Assembly: GCF_014356525.2 (NCBI RefSeq) | Contig: NC_052517.1 | Location: forward strand, 7,898,601-7,962,600 | Reading direction: 5' to 3' | Length of the DNA: 64,000 bases | Origin: Nilaparvata lugens | Lineage: Eukaryota > Arthropoda > Insecta > Hemiptera > Delphacidae | Shown: one piece after another, positions 1 through 11,150 of the stretch | Layout: every line of letters begins with the position of its first letter | How positions within the stretch are numbered: position 1 is the stretch's first letter | Notes under the pieces: generated by a model | Database searches by the model: none | Seen by the model: only the letters and a program-made list of their open reading frames with translations | Told to the model about the DNA's origin: nothing | Translations under genes and position numbers: made by a program

Positions 1-305
1 TGTTGACATGCTTATGCGATCTGGTGGGACAATGCAGAACTAAACTTATGCGTGATATTATAAATAAATGCACTACGTTGTTATTCTCATTATAAGAGTT
101 TTCTCTGGTTTAATCTAATATCAGAGAAAACTCTTATAATATATTGTATTATACAATATATAATTATATTGTATTGTATTATATATTGTATTATAAAACT
201 CTTATAATATTGTATTCTGTGCTAATATCTACCATCCCTCCTATTTCAACACAACAGATCCCACATAACATACATCAATAAAACATTATTCAACAAGGAA
301 GTCTG

Positions 306-905
306 CTAACCTGTACGGACACAATACAATAAGGAATTCCCTGAGTGTTTTTTGAACTCCTTCAAGCCATCAATTTCACTTATGTGAGATGGGATTGAAT
401 TAAATAATTTCATTCCCATATAAAACGGGCCACTCTCCAGCAGGCTTAGTCTGTGATGTGGGTAAACAAAACCTCTAAATCTTGTATTATGGGGATGACT
501 CACCTGGTTCTCCTCATACATTCGTCTATTTTTAAAAACGAAGATTGCTAAATCTAATATATAAATAGCAGGAGCCGTCAGCAATCTCTTTTCTTTAAAA
601 TAAGATCTGCAAGAGCGCATTGTATTAATCTTATAAATTATCCTAATGGCTTTTTTCTGCAGTATGAATATTCAATCATTCTCTATACTTTTCCCCGAAA
701 AATAACTCCATATCTCCTAACTACTGACAGAAAATGAGCGTGATATACAAAAAGAAGGCAAACAAGGCTCTATTCAATTTACCAGTGACATGAGAAATAT
801 GTAGCTTCCATTTCGAATCACTCTACACCATTAGACCCAAGAATGTCATGGTATCAGAAGTTTCAACTCTACTTTGAGTATTCAAGTTTATTCCAAAACT
901 TTTAT
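306..905 (-). pseudogene. Jockey-like non-LTR retrotransposon RT, C-terminal relic
   Basis: Minus-strand reading gives a reverse-transcriptase tail of the jockey type. A segment with SDTMTFLGL and KLNRALFA (about 760-890) is followed, after breaks, by RSCRSYFKEKRLLTAPAIYI, then SHPHNTRF, then LESGPFYMGMKLFNSIPSHI (306-620). These match the conserved C-terminal order of jockey-clade RT proteins (known family pattern). No intact endonuclease or YADD box is present, so it is a truncated, broken copy. The same relic is at 51895-52352 on the plus strand, where an inversion has split it and moved its last part to 53985-54170. Confidence 0.75.
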
Positions 906-1092
906 AATCTTCGCCCGCACAATTGTCTTTTAGGACTGTATAGTGTTGGGTAGCAGGCTCCGCGCTTCGCGCTCCGGCTGGGGGCGGGCTTCGCCCACCC
1001 AATCGCCTTTTATGACTGTATAGGGTTGGATAGCAGCCTCCGCGCTTCGCGCTCCGGCTGGAATGCGGGCTTCGCCCACACAATTGTCTTTT
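905..1092. repeat. GC-rich ~81-bp tandem units with hairpins (left copy)
   Basis: About two and a half copies of a unit of roughly 81 bp. Each unit contains the self-complementary blocks gggcgaagccc and gcgcgaagcgc, so each can fold into two small hairpins. The GC content is far above the surroundings. The same array is at 51717-51895. No ORF here is convincing; translations through it are an artefact of the repeat. Confidence 0.7.
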
Positions 1093-1451
1093 ACGATGGG
1101 AAGTTTTATTATTGTGATATATTATTAAAGCTCGTTTAATAGTATATGATACCCTGGTACATACAGTTCCATAATCTTGCGTTTAGATAATTGCGAGTAC
1201 CTATTATATCAATGCAAGATTAATACAAGCTTATTCTCATGCGAAATCACCCTATTTAAATATACGTTTTGCACCATTGATATTATATATTATGAACGAA
1301 TTCATTATTATTATTGTTATTATTATCCTAACTTTCTCATATAGGAGAATTCAATTTCCTTAATAGGTAGACATATTAAATACCTTACTTTTCCTCTTCC
1401 AATCATTTCGATGATGTGCTTATTGTATGAATGAAGAATAAAGTATAAGAA

Positions 1452-1490
1452 TCTGGTGTAGCACACTCACACTACTTTCCTTGCCATGAT
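1452..1490 (+). repeat. 5' end of the TCTGGTGT...CTTTCCTTGC repeat family
   Basis: Begins tctggtgtagcacactcac and runs into ctttccttgcc, the same terminus as at 15641 and 19195. It appears reverse-complemented at 51321-51353 in the right copy. Only the end is recognisable here. Confidence 0.6.
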
Positions 1491-2202
1491 AAGATATTTT
1501 CCAATATATACTCTATCTTGCCATCGGAACTCCTTTGTTGCGTTTGTAATTTTATCCAATAGTACTGTATTTACATTCTACTTGAAAGTATTATTGAAAT
1601 GTATATTACTTTGTTATCAGTTGATCTTTTTTGGTCTTCAGATTGCGTACGGTAATATATCATTCTCATCTCAATTCCTATGAAGAGTACATTTTCTAAA
1701 TATTAAATTATTAGTATAATCATTATTCATTCATTTTATTTCTTTTGCCTCGCGCTTCGCCTTCTGCACCCCTGTGAGGTAGTTATATTGTTATTAGGTG
1801 GAAAACATTTAATCTACACCCTCGTATTGTACACCTCTACTCCTGATTAAGTTGAATGTTTTCATAGAGTTGAAGTCTGTGTTGCTTTGTTGCTGGGTAG
1901 TCCATTTCTCCCTCTCAGTCTCATGACTTATTCATCGCAAAAGAATTACCAGCACTACCACAGCACCAACCGCTCTGAAAAAAATAAGACTACTACCATA
2001 TATACTATGAGGAGGAATTTCAATAAAAAAACTGTCTTGCAATAGAATCCATTTTTATTATCTCATCTAGGCAATTGGTTTTTATGTGTGTATGTCTTTT
2101 TTAGTATTTCTATTCTTGCTGAAAAGTTACAATATAATATTATTCATATACGGTAGGTAGTAGTGCAGAAGTGGGCCTACTATCAATAACTTTACTGTAA
2201 TA

Positions 2203-2414
2203 TTACAGGGGAGTATCATTAGGACGACTTGTAACAAAGATTCTCATCGATTTCTGCTCCACATTACTATTGATTCCAATTGTTCTATTGTTGCCTAGAG
2301 AATTGAAATATTTTATTATATAGTGGCAAAATCGAATAGTGAAAAAGTAGATAAATTCAATAATATTCAATATATTCAGCCCAAATACCACTCCAGCCAA
2401 ACAACCGACCACAA
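2203..2414 (-). CDS. DEG/ENaC (pickpocket-type) last exon, left copy
   Basis: Counterpart of 49912-50123 and of identical length (212 bp), ending at a TAA. It encodes the second transmembrane helix and short cytoplasmic tail of the channel. The helix has the segment [11 protein letters not shown], typical of DEG/ENaC TM2, preceded by GVVFGLN where the family selectivity filter lies. An acceptor AG precedes the exon. Substitutions relative to the right copy keep the frame open. With the two exons upstream on this strand it forms only the 3' end of the gene; the 5' exons are missing because the copy stops at the gap. Confidence 0.8.
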
Positions 2415-2930
2415 CTGAAACAATATACAAGTCTCAGTAAATATAATTTTACAATTTCTCAACAATTTGAAAGTAAATAATTTCATGTGTGATATATAAA
2501 TACTAAATGCTACCATATTGTACGGAACTTGGAAAACAAACACAAAATGTTTGCAGATACACATAAGAGTTTGCAAGTTATGTTAAATCTGATCGTTTCG
2601 TACCTACGTCAAAAAATCCATGTGTGAGTAACTAGACTTGAATTACGTATACTAATGGGTATTATAATATCATAATATCCAGGCTACTTTTTGTATTGAA
2701 TAAACTATAGTTCCCTCGTTTCTGTATTCTTAAGACACGTCCAACTTTCGAATATTTATTAAATTATTCCATGAAGGTAAAAATAAATAAATTAAATTGA
2801 GGTACGGTACGTACTAGTTTATTAAATGCAAAAACCATTGAATTCTATCCCAATCAGAAATTATCAGGTATATGGTCAAGAATATTAACATTCGACTTTT
2901 AAAGATTCAAGGAAAAATGTTCACAATTAC

Positions 2931-3037
2931 CTAATTTTTCCCAATGATTTACTAATACAGTTCTTTTGAAAACTCTTGATTCCATGAACTTTGGAGCTGA
3001 ATATAAAAATGTTAATCCAGTGAAATTCACTCCATTC
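2931..3037 (-). CDS. DEG/ENaC penultimate exon, left copy
   Basis: Counterpart of 47812-47918 with the same 107-bp length and the same AG and GT borders. It encodes the extracellular stretch just before TM2, including [11 protein letters not shown]. The frame is open and phase-compatible with 2203-2414 and 4251-4395. Confidence 0.75.
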
Positions 3038-3153
3038 CTGGAAATACAAATGTATATGGAATAATCTGTTGAAACGCTTTATAACATCTAATCACATCCT
3101 CAACACCTTTAAAAGTGAAATTCGATCAGTCTGATACTGTATTTCATTTACAG

Positions 3154-3194
3154 TAGGTTAGGTTAGGTTAGGTTAGGTTAGGTTAGGTTAGGTT
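3154..3194 (+). repeat. Interstitial telomeric repeat (TTAGG)n, about 8 units
   Basis: About eight uninterrupted GGTTA units, the arthropod telomere repeat TTAGG. The tract is followed by gaataaataagga and then its reverse complement tccttatttattc, a 13-base foldback. The right copy (47690-47705) has only the single gaataaataagga and lacks the telomeric tract, so this is an insertion of roughly 70 bp in one copy. Confidence 0.9.
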
Positions 3195-3525
3195 GAATAA
3201 ATAAGGAGTACCTTATTTATTCAATGTTTGAAAGCATAAGCATTTTCTAATGTAAATAAATGCACGTCTTCAAAATGGTTTAAGAATCATTTCATCTTGA
3301 AATTTCGTATTGATATCATGTATCAAAATTATTATTAAATATCAGTTCACATTTTTTGTGTAGTCACAAAAAGTAGGTAGGTGATGGGTTTCTAATTAGA
3401 GAGAGATTCTAGTCAAAACTATATAATGCTTGTGTAAGAAATATTGAACCATATTTCCATAATAATTCTCATCAACTTCATAATAATTGCTTAAATTTTG
3501 ATGTTTATCTTATTGAATAGTCCTC

Positions 3526-3860
3526 CTCTTATTTATTTATTTATTGTAGATATTACAATTCACTTAATTGGATAGAAACAGAGACCAACGTCCAAAACGT
3601 CTCTTATTCCAAATTTTGTTGAAAAATAATGTCAAAATTAAGGTTATGTTCACCTCGTCCAATAAAACACAAATTTATGCTATGAGGAAAGTTAAAGATC
3701 AAAGTACTGTCCAAAAATATATATGAGCTGGAAATTTTGAATTCAGAATGATTAAAATACCAAATTATAGTCAAATATTGCACTTAATATTACCGCACTT
3801 TGAATAAATTAAGTTATTTTAGAAAATTTTGAAGCCAAAAATATACACACAACTGTGTGT
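3526..3860 (-). mobile_element. 5'-truncated LINE 3' end with (AATA)n tail, present only in the left copy
   Basis: Read on the minus strand it begins with tgtgtgtatatttttggctt and ends in an AATA-type tail. It is homologous to 35895-36215 and, over its second half, to 33355-33500. The right copy at about 47380 joins directly across the site, so this is a polymorphic insertion. It has no coding region, only 3' UTR. The autonomous parent is not in the window. Confidence 0.65.
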
Positions 3861-4250
3861 ATCTTAATATATATGCTATGTATCTAAATTGTAGGTATAT
3901 AATATTATAAACCTTGTTATTCACATTTCCTCTTATCAATTGGAGTGCAATATATATGTTACAAAAAGACCTTTAGTTGGAAAGCAATTTTTTGTGCTAC
4001 CAAACTCATTTCAAAAAATATAGGGCAATCCAACACTTTAAAATAATATTGAAAAAATCTAGGTATTGTAAAAAACAATTATTATAATTAAACGTACCCT
4101 AATAATATTTGAAGAATACTACCAGAATGTTGATAATGAAAGCTATTGAATTCAATCATTGTTGATAAAGGAGATTGACTGGAAAACATATATATTTTCT
4201 CATGAAAAGAAACATGAGTTGAAGTGAGAAAGTACTATATAGGTACCTAC

Positions 4251-4395
4251 CAGTATTCGTTCTGATTGAAGTCATGACCTATGAGCTCTCCCACATTAAC
4301 AATGACGGAATAACGTGAGTAAGTGCATCTTTCTAAACAGGGAATTCTATTGCCATTGATGGTGATTGATTTCCTTCCTTCGGTCATAATTTTAG
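4251..4395 (-). CDS. DEG/ENaC cysteine-motif exon, left copy
   Basis: Counterpart of 46847-46991, the same 145 bp. It encodes the pre-TM2 cysteine motif [14 protein letters not shown], which corresponds to the DEG/ENaC C-x-x-x-C...Y signature. The frame is open with a few amino-acid changes relative to the right copy. The acceptor lies a short distance from the errantivirus 3' LTR at 4463-4638. Confidence 0.75.
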
Positions 4396-4423
4396 CTGAA
4401 GATTGAAGACCAATGAATGAATT

Positions 4424-4428
4424 AGAAA

Positions 4429-4459
<31 letters not shown>

Positions 4460-4460
4460 T
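4424..4460. repeat. Poly(A)/(TA)n tract
   Basis: A run of A followed by about a dozen TA units lies between the channel exon acceptor and the errantivirus LTR. The right copy has a much shorter TA run at 46798-46812. Confidence 0.9.
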
Positions 4461-4743
4461 AAAATACGTTCATGTTCATTAAAACTCAGTTTTTAAAAAG
4501 AAATTTTATTTGCGAAAAATACATGTTAACACATCAAGTGGCTGGAGTAGACTAACTAAATGATCGCGCTGAGAGCGACACTAAGCGGTACTGACAAAAA
4601 TAGTAGTCAGCACATCAATTGTTTAAGTTTACATAATTCCTCCCTCCTTAAGTTTTTATTTCGTCCCGAAAAATAAATTTGGGACACTCAAAAAATTACA
4701 AAAATTAAAATGAAGTTACAAATTAAAGTTTACTAACTTAGAT

Positions 4744-6266
4744 CTAATTTCTAGGTGGTACAATATAGCTTATGGTAGGGGTTGATGATATTGGTACTTG
4801 TGTATCAATTCGGTAATTTAGTACACTGGTTGGCTTCTTGAATTTGTAATAAACGATTATCAAAATTACAAGAAGTATAAATGTACTTAAAACAAAAATT
4901 ACAATGTGGCGTGTCTTAAGGACGAAAGAATCTTCAAAATTTATAAAATCAGAATCTCTAGGTTCAATATCATCAAGTTCACTAACATCTCTCAAATCGA
5001 TAAGTTTAGTATGAATTTTATTTGGTACATGACTTAATTTTTGTGCGTATGTGGTAACTGAAGTAAACGGTAATTTTACATCTGTCATTTTATCATTGAT
5101 ATCCAGATTGATAAGGAAAGATGAAGGAGTATTTATAGTGCCATTATTGATATTAATTTGATCAAACTTCTATACTAAAATACAATTACAATTTTCGAAA
5201 TAATTCATGAATGGTCTATCATTAATTATTTCTATTCTTACACAACTATCCAAATCCTTATTATTTACTACAGACAAAATACAGTTATCATGTATAATTT
5301 CTCCTGAAGTACAAAAAGAAATAGAGGAGAATATTTGACAATTGGTCAGTTTCCAAAGCTTTTTGTTTTGAGACACAGATATCGATTTTTCAACAGGATA
5401 AGACAGAAGGTCATATTTTTCAAATAAATCGTTTAATTTCGGTAAATGGATAATGTAAGTTATAACAGATTTCGATAAAATACAAGTGCTATTACTAATT
5501 TCCCATAAAATACTGGAATCTCCACTAGCTGATGAATAATTCTTATAATTAATTAACCTACAAAAATCATCAAAGCTCAAAATTGATGGATGAAGTTTCC
5601 CTTCTTTGCAATACATCAACGAGTTAACAACATTATTTATTTCTTCATCCAACAATTGTATAGTCAAAGTAATTAAGTCAACAGCTTGCATATGTTCGAC
5701 AATATTGGCAGTTTCGTTATTAATATTTTCTAATGCTTTATTATTTGAATTAATATGCTCAACATCGAAATTAAATTTGTTAATTAACTCATGGTTCATT
5801 TCAAAATTTTGTTTTTCATTTTTAACAAGATGTCATCATTTTCTATTTTATCAATAACTTTGTCGAGGTGTTCTTTGTCGTCAGCAGTCATAAGTCCTGT
5901 CAACCATGATATGGCGTTTCCTAATCCGTTCATTAGTCCACGTTTTACCTTTTTATTTTTATTTTCAGAAATCATTTCTAATTTAAAATATTGGTTGAGT
6001 GAAATTTTCTTCAAGGATTCAATAATGTCAGAGGATATGTAAGCGACTTGCAGATTATTAATGTGAGTCTGTAATTTCAAAGATTGTATTTTAAGGTCAG
6101 TCACGTTAGTAAAATGGATAACTTTGTATGTGTCGTTGATGAGCATAGATTGTCCTATTTTAATCAGAATTATTCCTGCTGTCTTTGTCAAGTCTGTCAG
6201 TCTGTACGTCAACGTTGCTGGGATCAGGAACAACAGAAGGATGGTCATTGCCTTCATCTGCAACAA
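4744..6266 (-). pseudogene. Errantivirus env remnant, left copy
   Basis: Three reading frames follow each other. At 5796-6266 there is a signal-peptide-like leader, then a basic cleavage site (KVKRG) and a Gly-rich fusion-peptide-like stretch. At 5170-5799 is the ectodomain. At 4744-5088 is a C-terminal part with one strong membrane helix followed by a KFKK basic stop. The first frame ends in a stop that overlaps the next, so the gene is not continuous. The order and features match insect errantivirus Env glycoproteins (family knowledge). The C-terminal part is longer and unbroken here than in the right copy. Confidence 0.75.
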
Positions 6267-7200
6267 TTAGATTATCTTTTACTTTTTTACGAGGCCTTTT
6301 CATTCTGTTAGGGTGGATTTTGATTACATTTCTTTTCAGTTTAAACCTATCACCCTTCCTTAGTAGCTGTGCTATACCTTGGAACATTTTTGTAAAATTT
6401 CGGGTTTTTGATGAATATCCTATCTGGTATTTCAGGTGGTCCTCTCTATTTTTGTTACATTTTTCTGTTCGTTTTTCTTTTTCCTCGATTATTTTCTTGT
6501 AAACGGCCTCATTCAACGCTTATTGTATTTCTTTGAAGTATTGATTAGCAAGTTCTTCAGTGATTACTGCGGGATTATCCTGATCTTGATTTTTGGTAAA
6601 TAATTCTGAATTCCGAAAGTTAGTTCATTTGGGCTTAAGTTGAATTGATCTTTTATCGAATTGTTATAGGTTCGCAAAGCTAATCGAAGTTTTTGTTCAA
6701 CACTATATTTTGGGAATTTAATTTCGAGTCCTTGTAGAATTTCAATAATTGTGGAGTGTGTTCTTTCTATTAGTCCTTGATATTGGGGATGATAAGGTGT
6801 GGTGAAGTAAGTTTCAATACCATTTATTTCAGTGAATTGTTTGTATAGTGCATTGTTGAATTCTAATCCGTTATCGGTTTGAATGCATTTTGGAATATTG
6901 GGAAAACTGGAAGATAGTTGTTTAGATTTTTTATTATTTCGATACTGTTAGCTGATTTCAATGTGTAGGCGGAAAGTCTTTTAGAAAACGAATCGACAAT
7001 TGTGAGGATTTTAATATTATTATACGTGAAAGTGTCAATCTGAAGTTTTTCGAAAGGTTTAGTAGGTGTGGGAGTTACTTTGAATTTAGTTTTAATTGGG
7101 TTTCTTTCATACTTGGTTTTCAAACAGATTTCACATTTATTTACAAATTCGGTTACGTCTTTATGTGCATTGCGGGCCAATAGTAGTTTTTACGTATTTG
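6160..7200 (-). pseudogene. Errantivirus integrase remnant, left copy
   Basis: Pieces of integrase in more than one frame: the zinc-finger end with [12 protein letters not shown] (6863-7180), the catalytic core around [10 protein letters not shown] and GLIERTHST (about 6780-6880), and the C-terminal basic region (6160-6516) overlapping the env start. The pieces need frame changes to read through. Confidence 0.7.
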
Positions 7201-7369
7201 TTTATAATTCTCGTTAATATTCCTCTGTGGAAGTTTTTGTCTTCATGACATCGAGCTATTATCATTGTCTGTTCATCTACATCAGTTATGTCGGCGTTTA
7301 TTCTTTTGTAGATTCGGAATTTTATGTTGGAACTATTTTGACAATTTCATTAGTCATTGAACATATAAT

Positions 7370-8086
7370 TTATGTTTTTAGAGCTTCAAACAATGGACTT
7401 TTATTTGAAAATACTATACCGTACACAGTATCAGGTTTCAAATACTCTCGTATTTCTTCTACGTTGTTTCCAATGTCACGTGCGTCTCTGTATTTGAAAA
7501 TTATTCTGTTTTTATTAAAGATCTTTTTGAATTGGGGTTTTCCTTTACCTCGTGAAATAACTATTTGGTTTGCTTCAGTGTTTATGATACTATTTTCGTC
7601 CATTATACCTATTCCTTTACCTCGTGAAATAACTATTTGGTTTGCTTCAGTGTTTATGATACTATTTTCGTCCATTATACCTATTCTATCATCTGAACTT
7701 TCTTGAGAATGTTGTGTCATTAGTGAGTCATTGTCATTATCATTATTATTCGTATTATTTACAAGGTTTTCGTTGCCAGTTTCCACATCATTTTCATTAA
7801 TATTATCAATATTTGCATTAACTATCGAATTGTTACCTAATTGTTCATCAAGATCATTCAATATACTTTCATTTACCGACGGAGGAGCTTCATTGTTATG
7901 GAATCTCAGCAGATCATTGATATCAATGTCATCGTACTCATCATTGTTATTGGCATTGTCGTTGGCATTGTTCGCATTATTTTCCGCGGGAAAGCCTGGG
8001 AACAATTCTGAATCGTCAAAACCTGTAAATGCATCACTACTTTCCATCATATTTACATTGAAATGCCGTGAGAGACACCAACACAA
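7370..8086 (-). pseudogene. Asn/Asp-rich pol linker between RNase H and integrase, left copy
   Basis: An open frame rich in Asn, Asp and Glu occupying the RNase H to integrase connector seen in errantiviruses. It contains an exact 72-bp tandem duplication (about 7547-7690) that adds 24 residues beginning [14 protein letters not shown]. The right copy has the same duplication. Confidence 0.65.
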
Positions 8087-9408
8087 TTTGAGCGACCTTT
8101 TATGAATTCTACGGTGTAATCATACTCTTCCATTAACAATTTCCATCTCATTAATTTAGCATTTGGTTCTTTTAGAGAATGAAGCCATTGGAGTGGCTTG
8201 TGATCTGTTCTTAGGGTGAATTTTCTTCCATACAAATATGGCCTGAAATGTTTCACTGCCCAAGTTATTGCCAACATTTCTTTTTCAATAGTAGAACGAT
8301 TTTGTTCGGTGGGATTGAGTGTTCTAAAAGCGAATGAAATTGGGAGATCTTTATTGTCAGTCATTTGACTAAGGACCGCCCCTAAGCTTACATTGGATGC
8401 TTCTGTTGTCAAAATATATGGATCATTCAATTTAGGTAACTGCAATATTGGTGCGTTAGTAATTGCTTCTTTCAGAAAATTGACAGCTTCAATGAATTTA
8501 GGATCTTTTGGGTTTATAGTGGATGTTTTTCTCAATGCGTTAGTTAAAGGTTGAGCTATTTTAGCGAAGCCTTTTATCATTTTTCTGTGGTATCCTGCCA
8601 AACCTAAAAATTGTTTCATTTGTTAGTAGTTTGTAGAACGGGAAAATCTTTTATTGCTTTTACTTTTTCAGGACTAGGCTGAATGCCTTTTTCCGAAACT
8701 ATGTGACCTAGAAATAGAAGTTCTTTCTTAAAGAATTCGGTCTTGTCCAATTGTATTTTTAGTTGATGAGTTTTCAATCGTTTGAATACAACGTTCAGGT
8801 GTTTCATGTGCTCTTGTAAGCTATCACTAAAAATAATAATATCATCAAGATATACAAGAACATTTGGTAAATCACAAAATATCAAGTTCATTGTCCTTTG
8901 AAATTGAGGTGGACCATTTTTCAATCCAAATGGCATTCTGAGAAACTCATATAATGACCATTTTCAGTACTAAAAGCTGTTTTTGGTATTGATTCGGGTT
9001 CCATTTCAATTTGATGGAATCCTGAAACAAGGTTCCATTTCAATATTTGAGAGAGGAAATCTATTCATCTTTAGTTTTGTTGTTCAATTTCCGATAATCT
9101 ACTACAAGACGAACTTTGCGTTTTCCTAAAGCATGAGGTTTCTTCGGCACAACCCATAAGGGAGAGTTGTACGGAGAATTAGACGGTCTTATTATCTTTT
9201 GTTGGAGTAACTTGTTTATTTCATTACTAATATCCTGCCTAAATGAGATAGGATAGCGGTAGTTTTTTGAATAAACAGGTTCTTCGTCTATAGTCACTAT
9301 TTTATGCTTGAGCAAGTTAGTAGCAGTTAATATATCACCTTCGAATTTTATTATTTCGGGATATTTCATAAGAGTACTAATAATGTATTCTTTCTCTTCT
9401 GAGTTCAT
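8053..9408 (-). pseudogene. Errantivirus reverse transcriptase/RNase H remnant, left copy
   Basis: RT N-terminus with [15 protein letters not shown] (9061-9408), the catalytic YLDD box in [13 protein letters not shown] (8616-8936), then the connection and RNase H region (8053-8619) with [11 protein letters not shown]. Between the first two pieces a segment is missing that would carry RT motif A with its catalytic Asp, and the frame shifts there. The right copy shares this defect, so RT activity is not expected. Confidence 0.8.
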
Positions 9409-10059
9409 AATTATGCTCAGTTCTCAATAAAGAAGTGATTTCGTCAATGGAGAGGGGATTATCGATCATCTCACCCATGTACAATTCACATTCTTCTACA
9501 GAAACTGTTTCGATACTCAACGTTTTATCACAATCAGAAAAATATTCAATCTCAATAAAACCATTCCTATCAATATCAGTTACAATATTATACAACTGCA
9601 ATTCCTTAATACTAACAACACATAGCTTATCTGATGGAGTGCAAAGATTAGTTTTAATTTTCAATTCATTCCAACCTTGTTGATTTCAATATGATTCATT
9701 CCTAACAGTGGTATCGTGCAATCTTTCGTTATGAAACAATTGGTCTCCAAATCTATTTTTGCTTTCAACCCTTGCAATGTTTGCTTTCCAATAAGAACAT
9801 AATAATTATCGCTAAAATCATACACATAAAATTTTTCATCTTTATCAACACCAAGCATATTCTTAACATTAATATTTACACAACCTTTTCCATTAGATTC
9901 ACCAGCGGGTGTACGAATTTTATAATCACAATCAATTATTTTTGTCTGAGGAGAAACCATTATTTGAGGTTTAATGAAATTATATTTACTACCTGTATCG
10001 ATCAAAATTCGTAAATCATTGTAATGAATATGAGGCAAATCAAGAGAGATCGTATTCAA
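9377..10059 (-). pseudogene. Errantivirus aspartic protease region, left copy
   Basis: Contains the retropepsin motif [11 protein letters not shown] near the start. A private frame break near 9661 splits this ORF, whereas the right copy is open across that point. The 3' end overlaps the RT ORF in another frame. Confidence 0.75.
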
Positions 10060-10067
10060 ATCTAATA

Positions 10068-10346
10068 CTACGTTTTTGGATTATTGTTCGAGCCTACTTC
10101 TAAAAAATGATTCATTTTCTCGCAAAGGTCACTCACAGCATTTTCCATAGAACTCATTCTAGCATCCATGCTTTCAAATTCGGAAAATTCATTTTCAGAA
10201 GATTCAATATTGTGAACTGGAAACTTTTGAAAGTTGGAAACTGTTCTCATGCTCACATCGTTTGATTTTTTATTCAAATTTTGGTTGTTATTATTGAATT
10301 TTGCATTTGGATTACGATTGAAGTTGTGATTTTGGAAACTTTGTCC
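10068..10346 (-). pseudogene. Errantivirus gag C-terminus, left copy, cut by gap
   Basis: Asn/Gln-rich gag tail ending in the stop at 10068, identical in order to 40990-41202. The contig ends inside it. Confidence 0.7.
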
Positions 10347-10446
10347 NNNNNNNNNNNNNNNNNNNNNNNNNNNNNNNNNNNNNNNNNNNNNNNNNNNNNN
10401 NNNNNNNNNNNNNNNNNNNNNNNNNNNNNNNNNNNNNNNNNNNNNN
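10347..10446. other. Assembly gap, exactly 100 N
   Basis: A run of exactly 100 N, the usual placeholder for a scaffold join of unknown size. The left flank is inside errantivirus gag on the minus strand; the right flank starts inside an unrelated repeat. The two sides therefore need not be adjacent in the genome. Confidence 0.98.
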
Positions 10447-10988
10447 CATGTCTCGTGTCGTCTGCAAAGCAGATAGCTTTTTGAATGCCGAGGCATACGT
10501 GGAACGCGTCCACAAGGAGTACAGTGAATGCCGAGGCATGTGTACATACGATTGTTCGCGCGAATCTGTACGGACGTGTGTACAAGGCTTTACCTTTGTG
10601 AAATAGGCCCCTGATGTGCTCCCCATTTGGTTTTGTAACGTCTCGTAGTCGCAGAATAGGTACAGAATGGAAATTGTGATTAATCGCCTATCTAACCAAT
10701 GCTTTTACATAACGCCAATACTAAACACGTCACGTGACCTTGGGAAGTCCAATCCTGGTCTCTGATTGGCTCTCGTGGCAGTGAACAAGATCAATTGATC
10801 CGGATCATTAAAGTGATCCGAACCTACCACCAATACTATTACAATGCGGCGCTTCCTAACAAGATGGCGATTTAGCGTCAGGGTACTAGCCAATTTTCCG
10901 TATGTATGTATACGTGTCGTAGTTTCCTACTTTGTACTCTGCCATCTGGATCTGGTTGGTCGTTGCAACTGCAATTATTTTGAGCAGC
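10447..10988 (+). repeat. Direct repeat R1, first (noisy) copy
   Basis: Matches 11990-12538 over its whole length but lacks single bases at many short homopolymers (for example gcttttac against gcttttttac-type runs in the second copy). That pattern is typical of uncorrected long-read sequence at a contig edge. It contains the MITE at 10661-10906. Confidence 0.8.
10661..10906. mobile_element. Small TIR element (MITE-like), copy 1
   Basis: About 250 bp, beginning tacagaatggaaa and ending in tttccgtatgta. Other copies are at 12206-12456 and 27904-28153. The imperfect terminal inverted repeat is clearest in those copies: tacagaatggaaacttg against the reverse complement tacagtacggaaacttg. No coding capacity. 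Confidence 0.7.
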
Positions 10989-11070
10989 TTCTCTTTGTCT
11001 CAGAAAAAGAGTAACGGCCAGCAACAGTCACAGTTATAACATAGTTATTCAAAAGTATTCTTTGAGTATC

Positions 11071-11150
11071 TATAGTGAGGTCCACGTTATAATGGTAGTT
11101 TATGATTTGCAATGGTGTTGCTATCCTTGTCTATCATTCAACAAATGTGA
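11071..11150 (-). repeat. Short interspersed repeat shared with 57545-57619
   Basis: Contains tatagtgaggtccacgttat followed by a stretch ending near tatccttgtctat. It is the reverse complement of 57545-57619. Confidence 0.65.

Larger units (their letters stand above)
1..10346 (-). repeat. Inverted second copy of the 40.9-52.4 kb region (left arm)
   Basis: Read on the minus strand, this block runs co-linear with 40924-52352 and then with the reverse complement of 54170-53729. It includes the same errantivirus interior, the same three terminal channel exons and the same jockey-like relic. Position 10346 pairs with 40924, so the copy stops inside gag exactly at the N gap. Differences from the right copy are scattered substitutions plus discrete insertions: an interstitial telomeric tract near 3154-3207 and a LINE 3' end at 3526-3860. 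The right copy has its own insertions at 48221-49696 and 50344-50866. Near-identity with discrete insertion differences suggests two haplotypes or an old duplication. A 100-N join favours a misplaced haplotig, which is inference. Confidence 0.9.
4463..10346 (-). mobile_element. Errantivirus-like (Ty3/gypsy with env) element, left copy, 5' end lost at gap
   Basis: Minus-strand order is gag end, protease, RT, RNase H, Asn-rich linker, integrase, env, polypurine tract and 3' LTR. It matches 40924-46800 throughout. Most reading-frame breaks are shared with the right copy, including the loss of part of RT, so they predate the split. Some are private. Here the RT/RNase H junction (8053-8619) and the env C-terminal ORF (4744-5088) are open where the right copy is broken. 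Conversely, this copy has a break in the protease region near 9661. A 3' LTR of about 175 bp lies at 4463-4638 with the polypurine tract at 4639-4649. Confidence 0.9.

Noticed and set aside
905..1092. CRISPR-like regular repeats
   Set aside because: Eukaryotic context, adjacent tandem units without unique spacers, only about two and a half copies.
9435..10014. Plus-strand ORFs opposite protease (also 41256-41836 minus)
   Set aside because: Mirror-frame shadows of the pol reading frame, present in both copies for that reason.
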